A DNA stretch of 12,904 nucleotides, taken from an uncultured Oceanospirillales bacterium. GTDB lineage: Bacteria > Pseudomonadota > Gammaproteobacteria > Pseudomonadales > Litorivicinaceae. This document shows, in pieces, positions 7,081 to 12,904 of this stretch (position 1 is its first letter; every line of letters starts with the position of its first letter). Position numbers and translations under genes: made by a program. Location: NCBI GenBank assembly GCA_913061245.1, contig CAJXTO010000033.1, forward strand, positions 1 to 12,904, read 5' to 3'. The notes beneath the pieces were generated by a model, which saw only the letters and a list, made by a program, of their open reading frames with translations, was not told where the DNA came from and searched no databases.

Positions 7081-7241
7081 AGCGAGATGGTAAGACCGTG
7101 AAGAAGGGGGATTTACCCGAGAAAATGTGTCCCGTGTGTGAGCGTCCTTTTACGTGGCGAAAGAAATGGGAGCGCGATTGGGATTCAGTGGTGTATTGCA
7201 GCGAACGATGTCGACGACAAGGAATACCTCATGAAGCCTGA
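7077..7241 (+). CDS. DUF2256 small zinc-ribbon-like protein
   Basis: This 54-residue basic protein is of unknown function. Its first codon overlaps the FeS-BCP stop (ATGA at 7077-7080), and its end overlaps the cry-DASH start by 11 bp. The core matches the DUF2256 pattern: KKGDLPEKMCPVC (9-21), then RPFTWRKKWERDWD (23-36) rich in Trp and basic residues, then YCSERCRR (40-47). The four Cys (18, 21, 41, 45) form CxxC-x19-CxxxC, a likely zinc site. Trp and Arg/Lys density would suit nucleic-acid or protein binding, but that is inference. Small DUF2256 proteins are, as far as I recall, often encoded beside photolyase-family genes and sometimes fused to DUF3429, and a DUF3429 gene closes this same operon. 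Confidence 0.9.
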   Translation: MKRDGKTVKKGDLPEKMCPVCERPFTWRKKWERDWDSVVYCSERCRRQGIPHEA

Positions 7242-8520
7242 AGTCGTCATCTGGTTAGTCCGCGATACATGTCGTCTAAACGATAATCCAGCGATTAATT
7301 TGGCTGCCAAAATTGCGAAAGAACGTGATGCGCATTTAGTACCGTTGGCATGCCTTGAGCCGAGGCGCTGGGCTGATCAACAGTTCGGGATGCCGCGGAT
7401 AGGGGAACATTGGGCGCGATTTCGCTCTGAAAGTCTTCGCGCGTTGAGAGATGATTTACTGTCGAGAGGGAGTGGCCTCTGGGTCAGCGCTGAAGAACCT
7501 GTCTATGCACTAGATCGTGCGCAACAAAGTGTGAAGATTGTCAAAGTCGTGTGTGACCATGCTGTTGCGACTGAAGAACGTTTGGAAACTGCGCGTATTG
7601 AAGCTGAAGGGTATTCAGTCATTACCTGTGATGTCGATGAACTCTTTCGATTTGAGCAGTTACCATTCGAGCTCGATGAACTTCCTGCGACTTTCTCAAA
7701 ATTCAGAAAAGTCGTCGAAAAAAAACCAGGTCTAATTCCCGACGCTCCATCAATGATTGCAGAATTGCCATCTGGTATCGCACAACCTTGGCCAGACCCA
7801 GTTGAGTGGACTGAAACCTTTGACTACGTCTTATCTCCCAAAACCGAAGTGCGAACGCTCGGTGGGGAGCATTCAGCTCAAGCGCATTGGGTGGAATATT
7901 TGGATGCGAAAGCACTGTCGCATTACAAACAAACCCGTAATGCATTCTGCGGACCAATGCAGTCGAGTCATTTATCAGCATGGCTCGCGCACGGATGTAT
8001 TTCCGCACGACAAATCTGGTCGGACACCTTGGCTTACGAAGAAAAAAATGGAGCGAATGAATCAACGTATTGGCTTCGTTTTGAGTTGTTGTGGCGAGAG
8101 TATTTTCGTTGGTACTCAAGAGCATTCGACTGGACCCTGTTCCGGCGCAAAGGTCCGAATGATCTCGACCAACCAGGTGATCAGAATGCCAGGCGCTTTG
8201 AGACTTGGAAAACTGGACAAACCAACTGCGATATCGTGGATGCAGCGATGCATGAGCTGAATGAAACGGGTTGGATGAGTAATCGTGCGAGGCAGTTAGT
8301 TGCGAGCCATTTGATTTATGAACTCAATCTTGACTGGAGGCTCGGTGCGTCCTATTTCGAGAGTCAGTTGGTCGATTTTGATGTGGCCAGTAATTGGGGT
8401 AATTGGGCTTACATCGCAGGTGTTGGTCCAGATCCGCGTGGTGGTCGGATATTCAATCTGAACGATCAAGCTGATCGATATGACCCCGACCAATCCTATC
8501 GGAGACGCTGGTTGTCATGA
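7231..8520 (+). CDS. Cryptochrome DASH (cry-DASH) family photolyase
   Basis: Cry-DASH proteins bind FAD, usually with a folate antenna (MTHF), and those studied repair cyclobutane dimers in single-stranded or looped DNA. From ATG at 7231, with AAGGAA 6 nt upstream, it has 429 residues; an in-frame extension to 7138 lies inside the DUF2256 gene and is not supported. The N-terminal Rossmann domain begins VVIWLVRDTCRLNDNPAI. The FAD domain carries LGGEHSAQAHW, AWLAHGCISARQI and the DASH-typical YWLRFELLWREYFRW. It continues with FETWKTGQT, TGWMSNRARQLVAS and DVASNWGNWAYIAGVGPDP (about 384-402), holding Asp382/Asp384, Asn388, Trp389 and Trp392. It ends at RRRWLS, where relatives usually continue past a WLPEL motif, so the C-terminus is trimmed. 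The usual WFRNDLR element reads WLVRDTCR. It overlaps the next gene by ATGA. Confidence 0.92.
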   Translation: MKPEVVIWLVRDTCRLNDNPAINLAAKIAKERDAHLVPLACLEPRRWADQQFGMPRIGEHWARFRSESLRALRDDLLSRGSGLWVSAEEPVYALDRAQQSVKIVKVVCDHAVATEERLETARIEAEGYSVITCDVDELFRFEQLPFELDELPATFSKFRKVVEKKPGLIPDAPSMIAELPSGIAQPWPDPVEWTETFDYVLSPKTEVRTLGGEHSAQAHWVEYLDAKALSHYKQTRNAFCGPMQSSHLSAWLAHGCISARQIWSDTLAYEEKNGANESTYWLRFELLWREYFRWYSRAFDWTLFRRKGPNDLDQPGDQNARRFETWKTGQTNCDIVDAAMHELNETGWMSNRARQLVASHLIYELNLDWRLGASYFESQLVDFDVASNWGNWAYIAGVGPDPRGGRIFNLNDQADRYDPDQSYRRRWLS

Positions 8521-10058
8521 CCGCACCGATTGTTGTTTGGTTCAAGCGTGATCTTCGAGTGGATGATCATGAGGCACTTGATGCAGCGACGCGCGAGGGT
8601 CCAATTATTCCACTGTATGTTGTTGAACCGGATTATTGGGCAAACGACTACACCTCAGGAAGGCAATGGTCATTTCTTAAAGACTCGTTATTGAACTTAG
8701 ATGCTGATCTGTCTTCACGAGGTCAGCCGTTATGGACTGCAATTGGTCATGTGGAAGAAGTACTAGAGCGTCTCCACCAACGGTTTCAATTCCAGAAAAT
8801 AGTCTCTCACCAAGAAACCGGTCCTGATTGGACATTTCAACGTGATCTTCGAGTGAAGCGATGGTGCAACGATCATGGGGTTATCTGGGATGAATACCGT
8901 CAACATGGGGTGATTCGAGGGCTCCGCGAAAGACAAAATTGGGCCACTCAGTGGGCATCTTTAATGGATGATGCTCAAGCGCAATCTCATCGCGCATTTC
9001 CAGGAGTTGGAGCGCCTCCTAAGCCAGCTTCTGAAGTTTTGAAAGGCGTATCGATCGCAGATGAATTTTTAGTATCGGGCCAAGAGGGAGGCCGAAATCG
9101 AGCGCTTGAGCTTCTCGGCAGCTTTCTAAATGACCGATGTGAAACCTATCGAGGGGGTATGTCGAGTCCTTTGACAGGCGAGACAGTATGCTCACGTCTA
9201 TCCGCGCATTTATCGCTTGGGACAGTGAGTCTCCGCGAGGTATGGCAACAGACCCTCAATCGGCGAGACGAGTTGAAAGAAGTGAAAGGGCGAAGTCGTG
9301 CACTACGCAGCCTGAAATCATTTCAATCACGGCTCCATTGGCATTGTCATTTTATGCAGAAGCTCGAGTCGGAACCACGACTTGAGTTTGAAGAGCTACA
9401 TCGAGGTTTTATTGGCTTAAGGAATCTTTCTTACGAGTTGGAATCGGAGCGATTCGATCGGTTTCAGAAAGGACTGCTTGGCTGGCCCTTTGTTGATGCC
9501 TGCCTGCGATGCTTGTCTGCGACTGGATGGTTGAACTTTCGGATGCGGGCAATGTTGGTTTCGATCGCAAGCTACCATTTGTGGATCGACTGGAGAAAAA
9601 CTGGCTCACAGATGGCTCGGTGGTTTACTGATTTTGAAGCAGGTATTCACTGGTCTCAGATTCAGATGCAGTCTGGTACAACCGGCATCAATGCAAACCG
9701 AATGTACTCCCCTGTCAAACAGTCAGAAGATCAGGATCCAGATGGCATTTTTATTAGACGTTGGATTCCTGAATTGGCTGGTGTTTCTACCGAGTGGATA
9801 CACCAGCCTTGGCGGATGCCATTGAGCTTGCAACATAAATTTGGGTGTCAGATTGGACTGCATTACCCAGAACCCATCGGCGATCCTCAGCAACTGGCTC
9901 GTGAGGCGCGCACTCAACTCAAATTGTGGATCGATTCCCATGATCTAAGGCCTGAAGCCCAGCGTGTGTTGAAAGCACACGGTAGCCGTTTGAGGCAAGC
10001 ACGCCCGCGTTATGGTAAAAAGGCATCCTCTTCACAGATAGCGTTGGATTTAGAATGA
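8517..10058 (+). CDS. Divergent photolyase/cryptochrome paralogue, third in the operon
   Basis: This 513-residue flavoprotein has photolyase architecture. The N-terminal Rossmann domain starts IVVWFKRDLRVDDHEAL (5-21), with SGRQWSFLKDSL near 47-58. The C-terminal FAD-type domain contains YRGGMSSPLTGETVCSRLSAHLSLG, FQSRLHWHCHF (269-279), GWPFVDACLRCLSATGWLNFRMRAML and, near the end, IRRWIPEL. Departures from E. coli PhrB are clear. Its ELxWRxF block is RLHWHCHF here. The flavin-proximal ANNGGWQW block is AGIHWSQIQ (375-383) and two residues shorter, so the Trp382 equivalent falls on Ser or Ile, with Trp379 adjacent. These look like features of a separate uncharacterised photolyase-like clade rather than decay, since the frame is intact and the fold motifs persist. 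Its start overlaps the cry-DASH stop and its stop overlaps the DUF3429 start, both as ATGA. Chemistry is unknown; I assign no symbol. Confidence 0.87.
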   Translation: MTAPIVVWFKRDLRVDDHEALDAATREGPIIPLYVVEPDYWANDYTSGRQWSFLKDSLLNLDADLSSRGQPLWTAIGHVEEVLERLHQRFQFQKIVSHQETGPDWTFQRDLRVKRWCNDHGVIWDEYRQHGVIRGLRERQNWATQWASLMDDAQAQSHRAFPGVGAPPKPASEVLKGVSIADEFLVSGQEGGRNRALELLGSFLNDRCETYRGGMSSPLTGETVCSRLSAHLSLGTVSLREVWQQTLNRRDELKEVKGRSRALRSLKSFQSRLHWHCHFMQKLESEPRLEFEELHRGFIGLRNLSYELESERFDRFQKGLLGWPFVDACLRCLSATGWLNFRMRAMLVSIASYHLWIDWRKTGSQMARWFTDFEAGIHWSQIQMQSGTTGINANRMYSPVKQSEDQDPDGIFIRRWIPELAGVSTEWIHQPWRMPLSLQHKFGCQIGLHYPEPIGDPQQLAREARTQLKLWIDSHDLRPEAQRVLKAHGSRLRQARPRYGKKASSSQIALDLE

Positions 10059-10507
10059 CAGCAGATGACGATCAGACTCGAATGGAAGCTATGGGTGTTC
10101 GCTTAGGGTATTTGGGTCTTTTACCTTTCGTTGCTGGTGCTGTTGCCGCACTTCTTTCAAACGAATTGGCGTCGATCGCGCTCCAAGCTTTTGTTCTCTA
10201 TTCGCTTGCGATTTTGTCATTTATGGGTGGGGTCCATTGGGGTCTTGCGCTCATCACGGGTACCCGCCAGAGCGCGCGTCTGCTGATTTCTGTAGTCCCA
10301 GTCATCGCTGCTTGGATTTGTTTAATGACCTTGCCTGCACACCTAACACTTGCTGTTCTTGGCGGTGGTTTTATTGCGCAATGGTTTGTTGATCGCCCAA
10401 TTTTGGCTGAATTACCGATTCCATCTTGGTATCTCGAGATGCGCCCGCGCCTTGCTTATGTGGTCGCTGGCTGTCACTTATTTATGCTTTTCCGCTTAAT
10501 GAGCTAA
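10055..10507 (+). CDS. DUF3429 integral membrane protein
   Basis: This 150-residue inner-membrane protein of unknown function has a short acidic N-terminus and about five hydrophobic helices (roughly residues 17-35, 39-57, 69-86, 89-107 and 133-148). It matches the DUF3429 pattern: LGYLGLLPFVAGAVAAL near the start, then LYSLAILSFMGGVHWGLAL in the centre, RLLISVVPVIAAW, FIAQWFVDR and a final PSWYLEMRPRLAYVVAG. The FMGGVHWG segment is the most distinctive, with Gly-Gly and His-Trp inside a helix that could bind a ligand or cofactor. It is the last gene of the photolyase operon and its ATG overlaps the previous stop (ATGA). Its stop abuts the stop of the converging M23 gene with no bases between. 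Co-occurrence with the DUF2256 gene in one operon suggests shared function, but none is known. Confidence 0.9.
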   Translation: MTADDDQTRMEAMGVRLGYLGLLPFVAGAVAALLSNELASIALQAFVLYSLAILSFMGGVHWGLALITGTRQSARLLISVVPVIAAWICLMTLPAHLTLAVLGGGFIAQWFVDRPILAELPIPSWYLEMRPRLAYVVAGCHLFMLFRLMS

Positions 10508-11308
10508 TCACTGAGGTAATGACCGAATCTCTGAAACGAAAAGCGCTGGATCCACAGACACGCCGTTGAGAATGACGCCTAAGTGGAGATGCGCTCCAGT
10601 GACTCGACCTGTTGCGCCAACTGTTCCAATCGCTTCGCCTTGTGTGACCACCTGACCTTCTTTGACATCAATTCGATCCATGTGGTTGTACATGGTCTTC
10701 AAGCCTTCTCCGTGATCGATAACGACAAGGCGGCCGTTAAAAAAGAAGTCACCGACCAGACTGACTCGTCCAGTGGCTGCAGCCTTGATCGGCGTACCGG
10801 TTGGGGCGGCGATATCTGTGCCTGAATGAGGGCGACGCGGTTGGTCGTTAAAGAAACGACGTTTACCAAAAGGCCCCGAGATTGGGCCTTGAACCGGCAG
10901 GATCATTTCGATTGAGTCAAGATTTCCGTCGAATGCATCAAGTGCTCCGCGTTGTTTTTGTGACTCACCTTTAATGCGATCCAAGTCCAGTGTATTCGGC
11001 GTCACGTGTCGCTTATTTTCAAGATAAATGCGTTGTTCGAGATACTTTTTGGGGCTTACCGTGAATGGGATCTGTTTGCCTGAGTTTTGTAAGGTGTATT
11101 CGCCAGGCTCCAGCGACAATGCGAGACCGACTACGGCCACATGTTGTCCATTCTCTTCAATGGTCAAAACAGGTTTTCCGTTGAACGTCGGGCGATCGTT
11201 AGCTTCGATCGGGATAATGGCAACCCCACCAGGTACCCGAGAGTCCTCTATCGCGATTGCTAATGGTGTGATCAATAGCGCAATGAGTGCGATGAGAGTG
11301 CGTCTCAT
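10508..11308 (-). CDS. Exported M23 (LytM-type) metallopeptidase family protein
   Basis: M23 peptidases cut peptide cross-links in peptidoglycan, or act as non-catalytic partners of amidases. The 266 residues begin with a signal peptide (MRRTLIALIALLITPLAIA, cleavage near 19-20), so the protein is periplasmic. A beta-rich N-terminal domain (about 25-135) is followed by the peptidase domain from LPVQGPISGPFGKRR (about 137-151). Zinc ligands are present: HSGTD (His161, Asp165) and HLHLG (His242), with His209 in YNHMD and His240 completing the active site. All catalytic residues are retained, so it is probably an active endopeptidase. Its ATG overlaps the xseA stop (ATGA), so it is translated behind xseA. 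That pairing of an exonuclease subunit and a wall enzyme looks positional rather than functional. Confidence 0.92.
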   Translation of the reverse strand: MRRTLIALIALLITPLAIAIEDSRVPGGVAIIPIEANDRPTFNGKPVLTIEENGQHVAVVGLALSLEPGEYTLQNSGKQIPFTVSPKKYLEQRIYLENKRHVTPNTLDLDRIKGESQKQRGALDAFDGNLDSIEMILPVQGPISGPFGKRRFFNDQPRRPHSGTDIAAPTGTPIKAAATGRVSLVGDFFFNGRLVVIDHGEGLKTMYNHMDRIDVKEGQVVTQGEAIGTVGATGRVTGAHLHLGVILNGVSVDPALFVSEIRSLPQ

Positions 11309-12600
11309 GAAGGATCCTTTTGAATATGGTCAATCGTGGCATTAAGCCTGCCATCTTTGAGTCGAATTTCAACCGGAGACTTTTCTACGACATCGTTGAC
11401 CGAGCCAATGGAACGATCAGTCTCCGTGTCACCTTTTAATACGATGCCGTATCCGCGGCCGAGAGTGGCTAGAGGGCTCAGGGTATCGAGCTGAGCCGAC
11501 AGGTGAGCGAGTGTGGACTGTGAATTTTTCATCACCTGGTCGACAGCTCGTGACAAGCGCTTTGCCTGGTAACTCACATCATGGCGCTTCAAGGCGATGT
11601 ATTCCGTTGGAGCGACCAATTTATTTTCCAATTGCCGTAAGCGTTCTCGAGAGAGGTTTGTTTGTTTGGTGACGGCTGAAGACAGTTTGTGTGTCACAAG
11701 TTCGAGTCGTTGTTGGGCGAGAGATATCAATGTGTCAGCACGTGATGTGAGTCGGCCTTCATACTGCATCAGTCGACGTGTGATATCGGAAAGATCCGGC
11801 GTTGCAATTTCGGCTGCCTGTGAGGGTGTCGCTGCTCGAATATCGGCCACAAGGTCCGTGAGTCCTGTGTCAGTTTCATGGCCTACGGCTGAGATTATAG
11901 GTATCGGACAGGATGCAATGGTCCGACAGAGTTGTTCGTCGTTGAAAGCACTTAAATCTTCAGAGGCCCCACCGCCGCGTCCAATGATGAGTACATCTGC
12001 TACGTTATCAGCACACGCTCGGCCAAGTGCAGTTGTTAATTCTTGAGGAGCGACATCACCTTGCACAGCGGCCGAATACAACCGGATTGATGCGAGCGGC
12101 CAGCGACGTTTAAGAATTGTCAGCATGTCTTGGATGACCGCGCCTTTCGGTGAGGTAATTAAACCAATGCAACGGGGAATTGTTGGAAGCGGTTTTTTTC
12201 TACTGAGATCGGTAAGTCCCTCAGCGATCAGTTTAGCTTTTAATGCTTCAAGCTTCGCTTTTTGGTCGCCGACTCCAGCTTCGGCCATATGCTTTACGAT
12301 CAGTTGGAGTCGTCCATTCGGGGGGTAAAAATTCACTTCGCAACGGACCCTTACTTTAAGGCCGTCACGTGCAACCAGTCGAACGAGCCGGTTCGCGCCT
12401 TTAAACATCACTGCACTGAGCGAGGCGTCGCCATCAGTGAGTGAAAAATACCAGTGACCTGAAGGATAGGTCTTAAAATTAGAGATTTCGGCGTCGAGAG
12501 TGACGGCCTGTGGGAAAAATTCGGTCAGAGCTTGGGTCAGTAATGCGGCCAGTGTAGACACTGTGAGAGCATTTTCGCTCTGGCTCACTTGTTCCGACAC
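11305..12600 (-). CDS. xseA: Exodeoxyribonuclease VII large subunit
   Basis: XseA is the catalytic large subunit of exonuclease VII, which degrades single-stranded DNA from both ends and acts with several XseB subunits. It has 431 residues, slightly shorter than the E. coli protein. The N-terminal OB-fold DNA-binding domain shows LDAEISNFKTYPSGHWYFSL (about 35-54) and YPPNGRLQL. The catalytic domain follows: IGLITSPKGAVIQDML (about 145-160), RRWP, GRGGGASEDLSAFNDEQL (about 207-224) and SAVGHETDTGLTDLVAD (about 237-253), then ATPSQAAE. A long coiled-coil region precedes the C-terminal LGRGYGIV segment. The start is GTG at 12600, fixed by AAGGAG 7 nt upstream. It diverges from guaB, as in E. 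coli. xseB is not in the window. Confidence 0.96.
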   Translation of the reverse strand: MSEQVSQSENALTVSTLAALLTQALTEFFPQAVTLDAEISNFKTYPSGHWYFSLTDGDASLSAVMFKGANRLVRLVARDGLKVRVRCEVNFYPPNGRLQLIVKHMAEAGVGDQKAKLEALKAKLIAEGLTDLSRKKPLPTIPRCIGLITSPKGAVIQDMLTILKRRWPLASIRLYSAAVQGDVAPQELTTALGRACADNVADVLIIGRGGGASEDLSAFNDEQLCRTIASCPIPIISAVGHETDTGLTDLVADIRAATPSQAAEIATPDLSDITRRLMQYEGRLTSRADTLISLAQQRLELVTHKLSSAVTKQTNLSRERLRQLENKLVAPTEYIALKRHDVSYQAKRLSRAVDQVMKNSQSTLAHLSAQLDTLSPLATLGRGYGIVLKGDTETDRSIGSVNDVVEKSPVEIRLKDGRLNATIDHIQKDPS

Positions 12601-12607
12601 CCCTTAA

Positions 12608-12613
12608 CTCCTT
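12608..12613 (-). promoter_or_regulatory. Ribosome binding site fixing the GTG start of xseA
   Basis: On the minus strand this reads AAGGAG, 7 nt before the GTG at 12600. No nearer in-frame ATG fits the conserved N-terminus. It lies in the 51-bp divergent gap to guaB (12601-12651), where I saw no clear promoter elements. Confidence 0.75.
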
Positions 12614-12651
12614 AAACTATGCGATTACCCGCCACCTTCAAGGACTTACTC

Positions 12652-12831
12652 ATGTTACGGATTGCCGAAGACGCCCTGACCTTTGATGATGTGCTGCTCG
12701 TTCCGGGTTACTCAAACGTCATTCCAGCGAACGTCAGCCTGAAAACTCAAATTACGCGCAATATCGAGCTTAACATGCCGTTGTTATCAGCGGCGATGGA
12801 TACCGTGACTGAAGCATCGTTAGCAATCGCC
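12652..12831 (+). CDS. guaB: Inosine-5'-monophosphate dehydrogenase, N-terminal 60 residues only
   Basis: GuaB oxidises IMP to XMP with NAD, the first committed step of GMP synthesis. Only the first 60 codons are genuine: MLRIAEDALTFDDVLLVPGY, then the ITRNIELNMPLLSAAMD and TVTEASLAIA blocks that open the family's barrel domain. An AAGGA ribosome site lies 7 nt before ATG 12652; an in-frame ATG at 12619 has neither a ribosome site nor similarity. After LAIA the real protein should continue in the MAQEGGIG manner. Instead the frame runs into a reversed copy of its own sequence and then adapter (translated as RSEEHTSELQS), so the gene is cut by a library artefact, not by mutation. Confidence 0.93.
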
Positions 12832-12849
12832 GCTGATAACAACGGCATG
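12774..12849. repeat. Perfect 24-bp inverted repeat, probable fold-back artefact
   Basis: Arms at 12774-12797 and 12826-12849 are exact reverse complements around a 28-nt spacer. The left arm is normal guaB coding sequence. In the right arm, only the first six bases (ATCGCC, 12826-12831) fit GuaB; the rest is the left arm copied backwards. The arm ends exactly where adapter begins. This is the pattern of an end that folded back on a 6-bp complementary match and was extended during library preparation. Confidence 0.88.
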
Positions 12850-12904
12850 AGATCGGAAGAGCACACGTCTGAACTCCAGTCACAAAGCAAACTCGTATGC
12901 CGTC
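12850..12904 (+). other. Illumina TruSeq adapter read-through (non-genomic)
   Basis: The segment opens with AGATCGGAAGAGCACACG and continues as the TruSeq index adapter through TCCAGTCAC at 12883. A six-base index-like stretch (AAAGCA, 12884-12889) follows, then AACTCGTATGCCGTC, which is the standard post-index sequence with one mismatch. It should be trimmed from the contig. Confidence 0.98.

Noticed and set aside
7138..7230. Extended N-terminus of the cry-DASH frame starting at 7138
   Set aside because: The extra residues overlap the well-supported DUF2256 gene and have no photolyase similarity; the ATG at 7231 has its own AAGGAA site and begins the conserved domain.
12774..12849. Strong hairpin within guaB as a regulatory structure, attenuator or terminator
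   Set aside because: The right arm replaces expected GuaB coding sequence and stops exactly at adapter, so it is an artefact of library preparation.
1..12904. Mobile element, prophage, CRISPR, tRNA or rRNA
   Set aside because: No transposase, integrase, terminal repeats, spaced direct repeats or tRNA-like cloverleaf were seen; all long stretches are accounted for by housekeeping or stress genes.

Overview
The window looks like the end of a draft or metagenomic contig from a Gammaproteobacterium, probably aquatic and light-exposed. The evidence is the gammaproteobacterial FolX-type protein beside folE, the divergent xseA/guaB pair also found in Escherichia coli, Shine-Dalgarno motifs before most genes that start a transcription unit, and very compact packing (overlapping ATGA start/stop pairs, convergent stops 0-4 bp apart). 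I cannot place it below class level from the sequence alone. There are no RNA genes, insertion sequences or CRISPR arrays, and no gene-free stretch longer than about 100 bp.

Layout. (1) Positions 3-404, plus strand: 3' part of msrB, cut by the contig start. (2) Positions 401-3864, minus strand, read right to left: a three-gene envelope operon with a UPF0104/LPG-synthase-like membrane protein, a polyprenyl-phosphate glycosyltransferase (GT2) and an ArnT-like GT-C transferase. (3) Positions 3955-4916, plus strand: folE and folX, two tetrahydromonapterin pathway enzymes, closed by a hairpin terminator inside the folX 3' end. (4) Positions 4921-5475, minus strand: an exported glutathione peroxidase. 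(5) Positions 5509-10507, plus strand: a tightly overlapping five-gene photolyase operon with an FeS-BCP (6-4)-type photolyase, a 54-residue DUF2256 zinc-ribbon protein, a cry-DASH, a divergent third photolyase/cryptochrome paralogue and a DUF3429 membrane protein. (6) Positions 10508-12600, minus strand: xseA followed by an exported M23 peptidase. (7) Positions 12652-12831, plus strand: the first 60 codons of guaB.

The centre reads as a light and oxidative-damage island. Three different photolyase/cryptochrome lineages are locked into one transcript with two small proteins of unknown function. Next to it lie pterin-synthesis genes (photolyase antennae include pterin/folate types) and oxidative-damage repair genes (glutathione peroxidase, and MsrB further off). 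The DUF2256 and DUF3429 proteins are the best candidates for undescribed biology here.

The last roughly 75 bases are not genomic. guaB breaks into a perfect 24-bp fold-back of its own sequence, followed directly by Illumina TruSeq adapter (12850-12904). Nothing right of about 12831 should be interpreted biologically.
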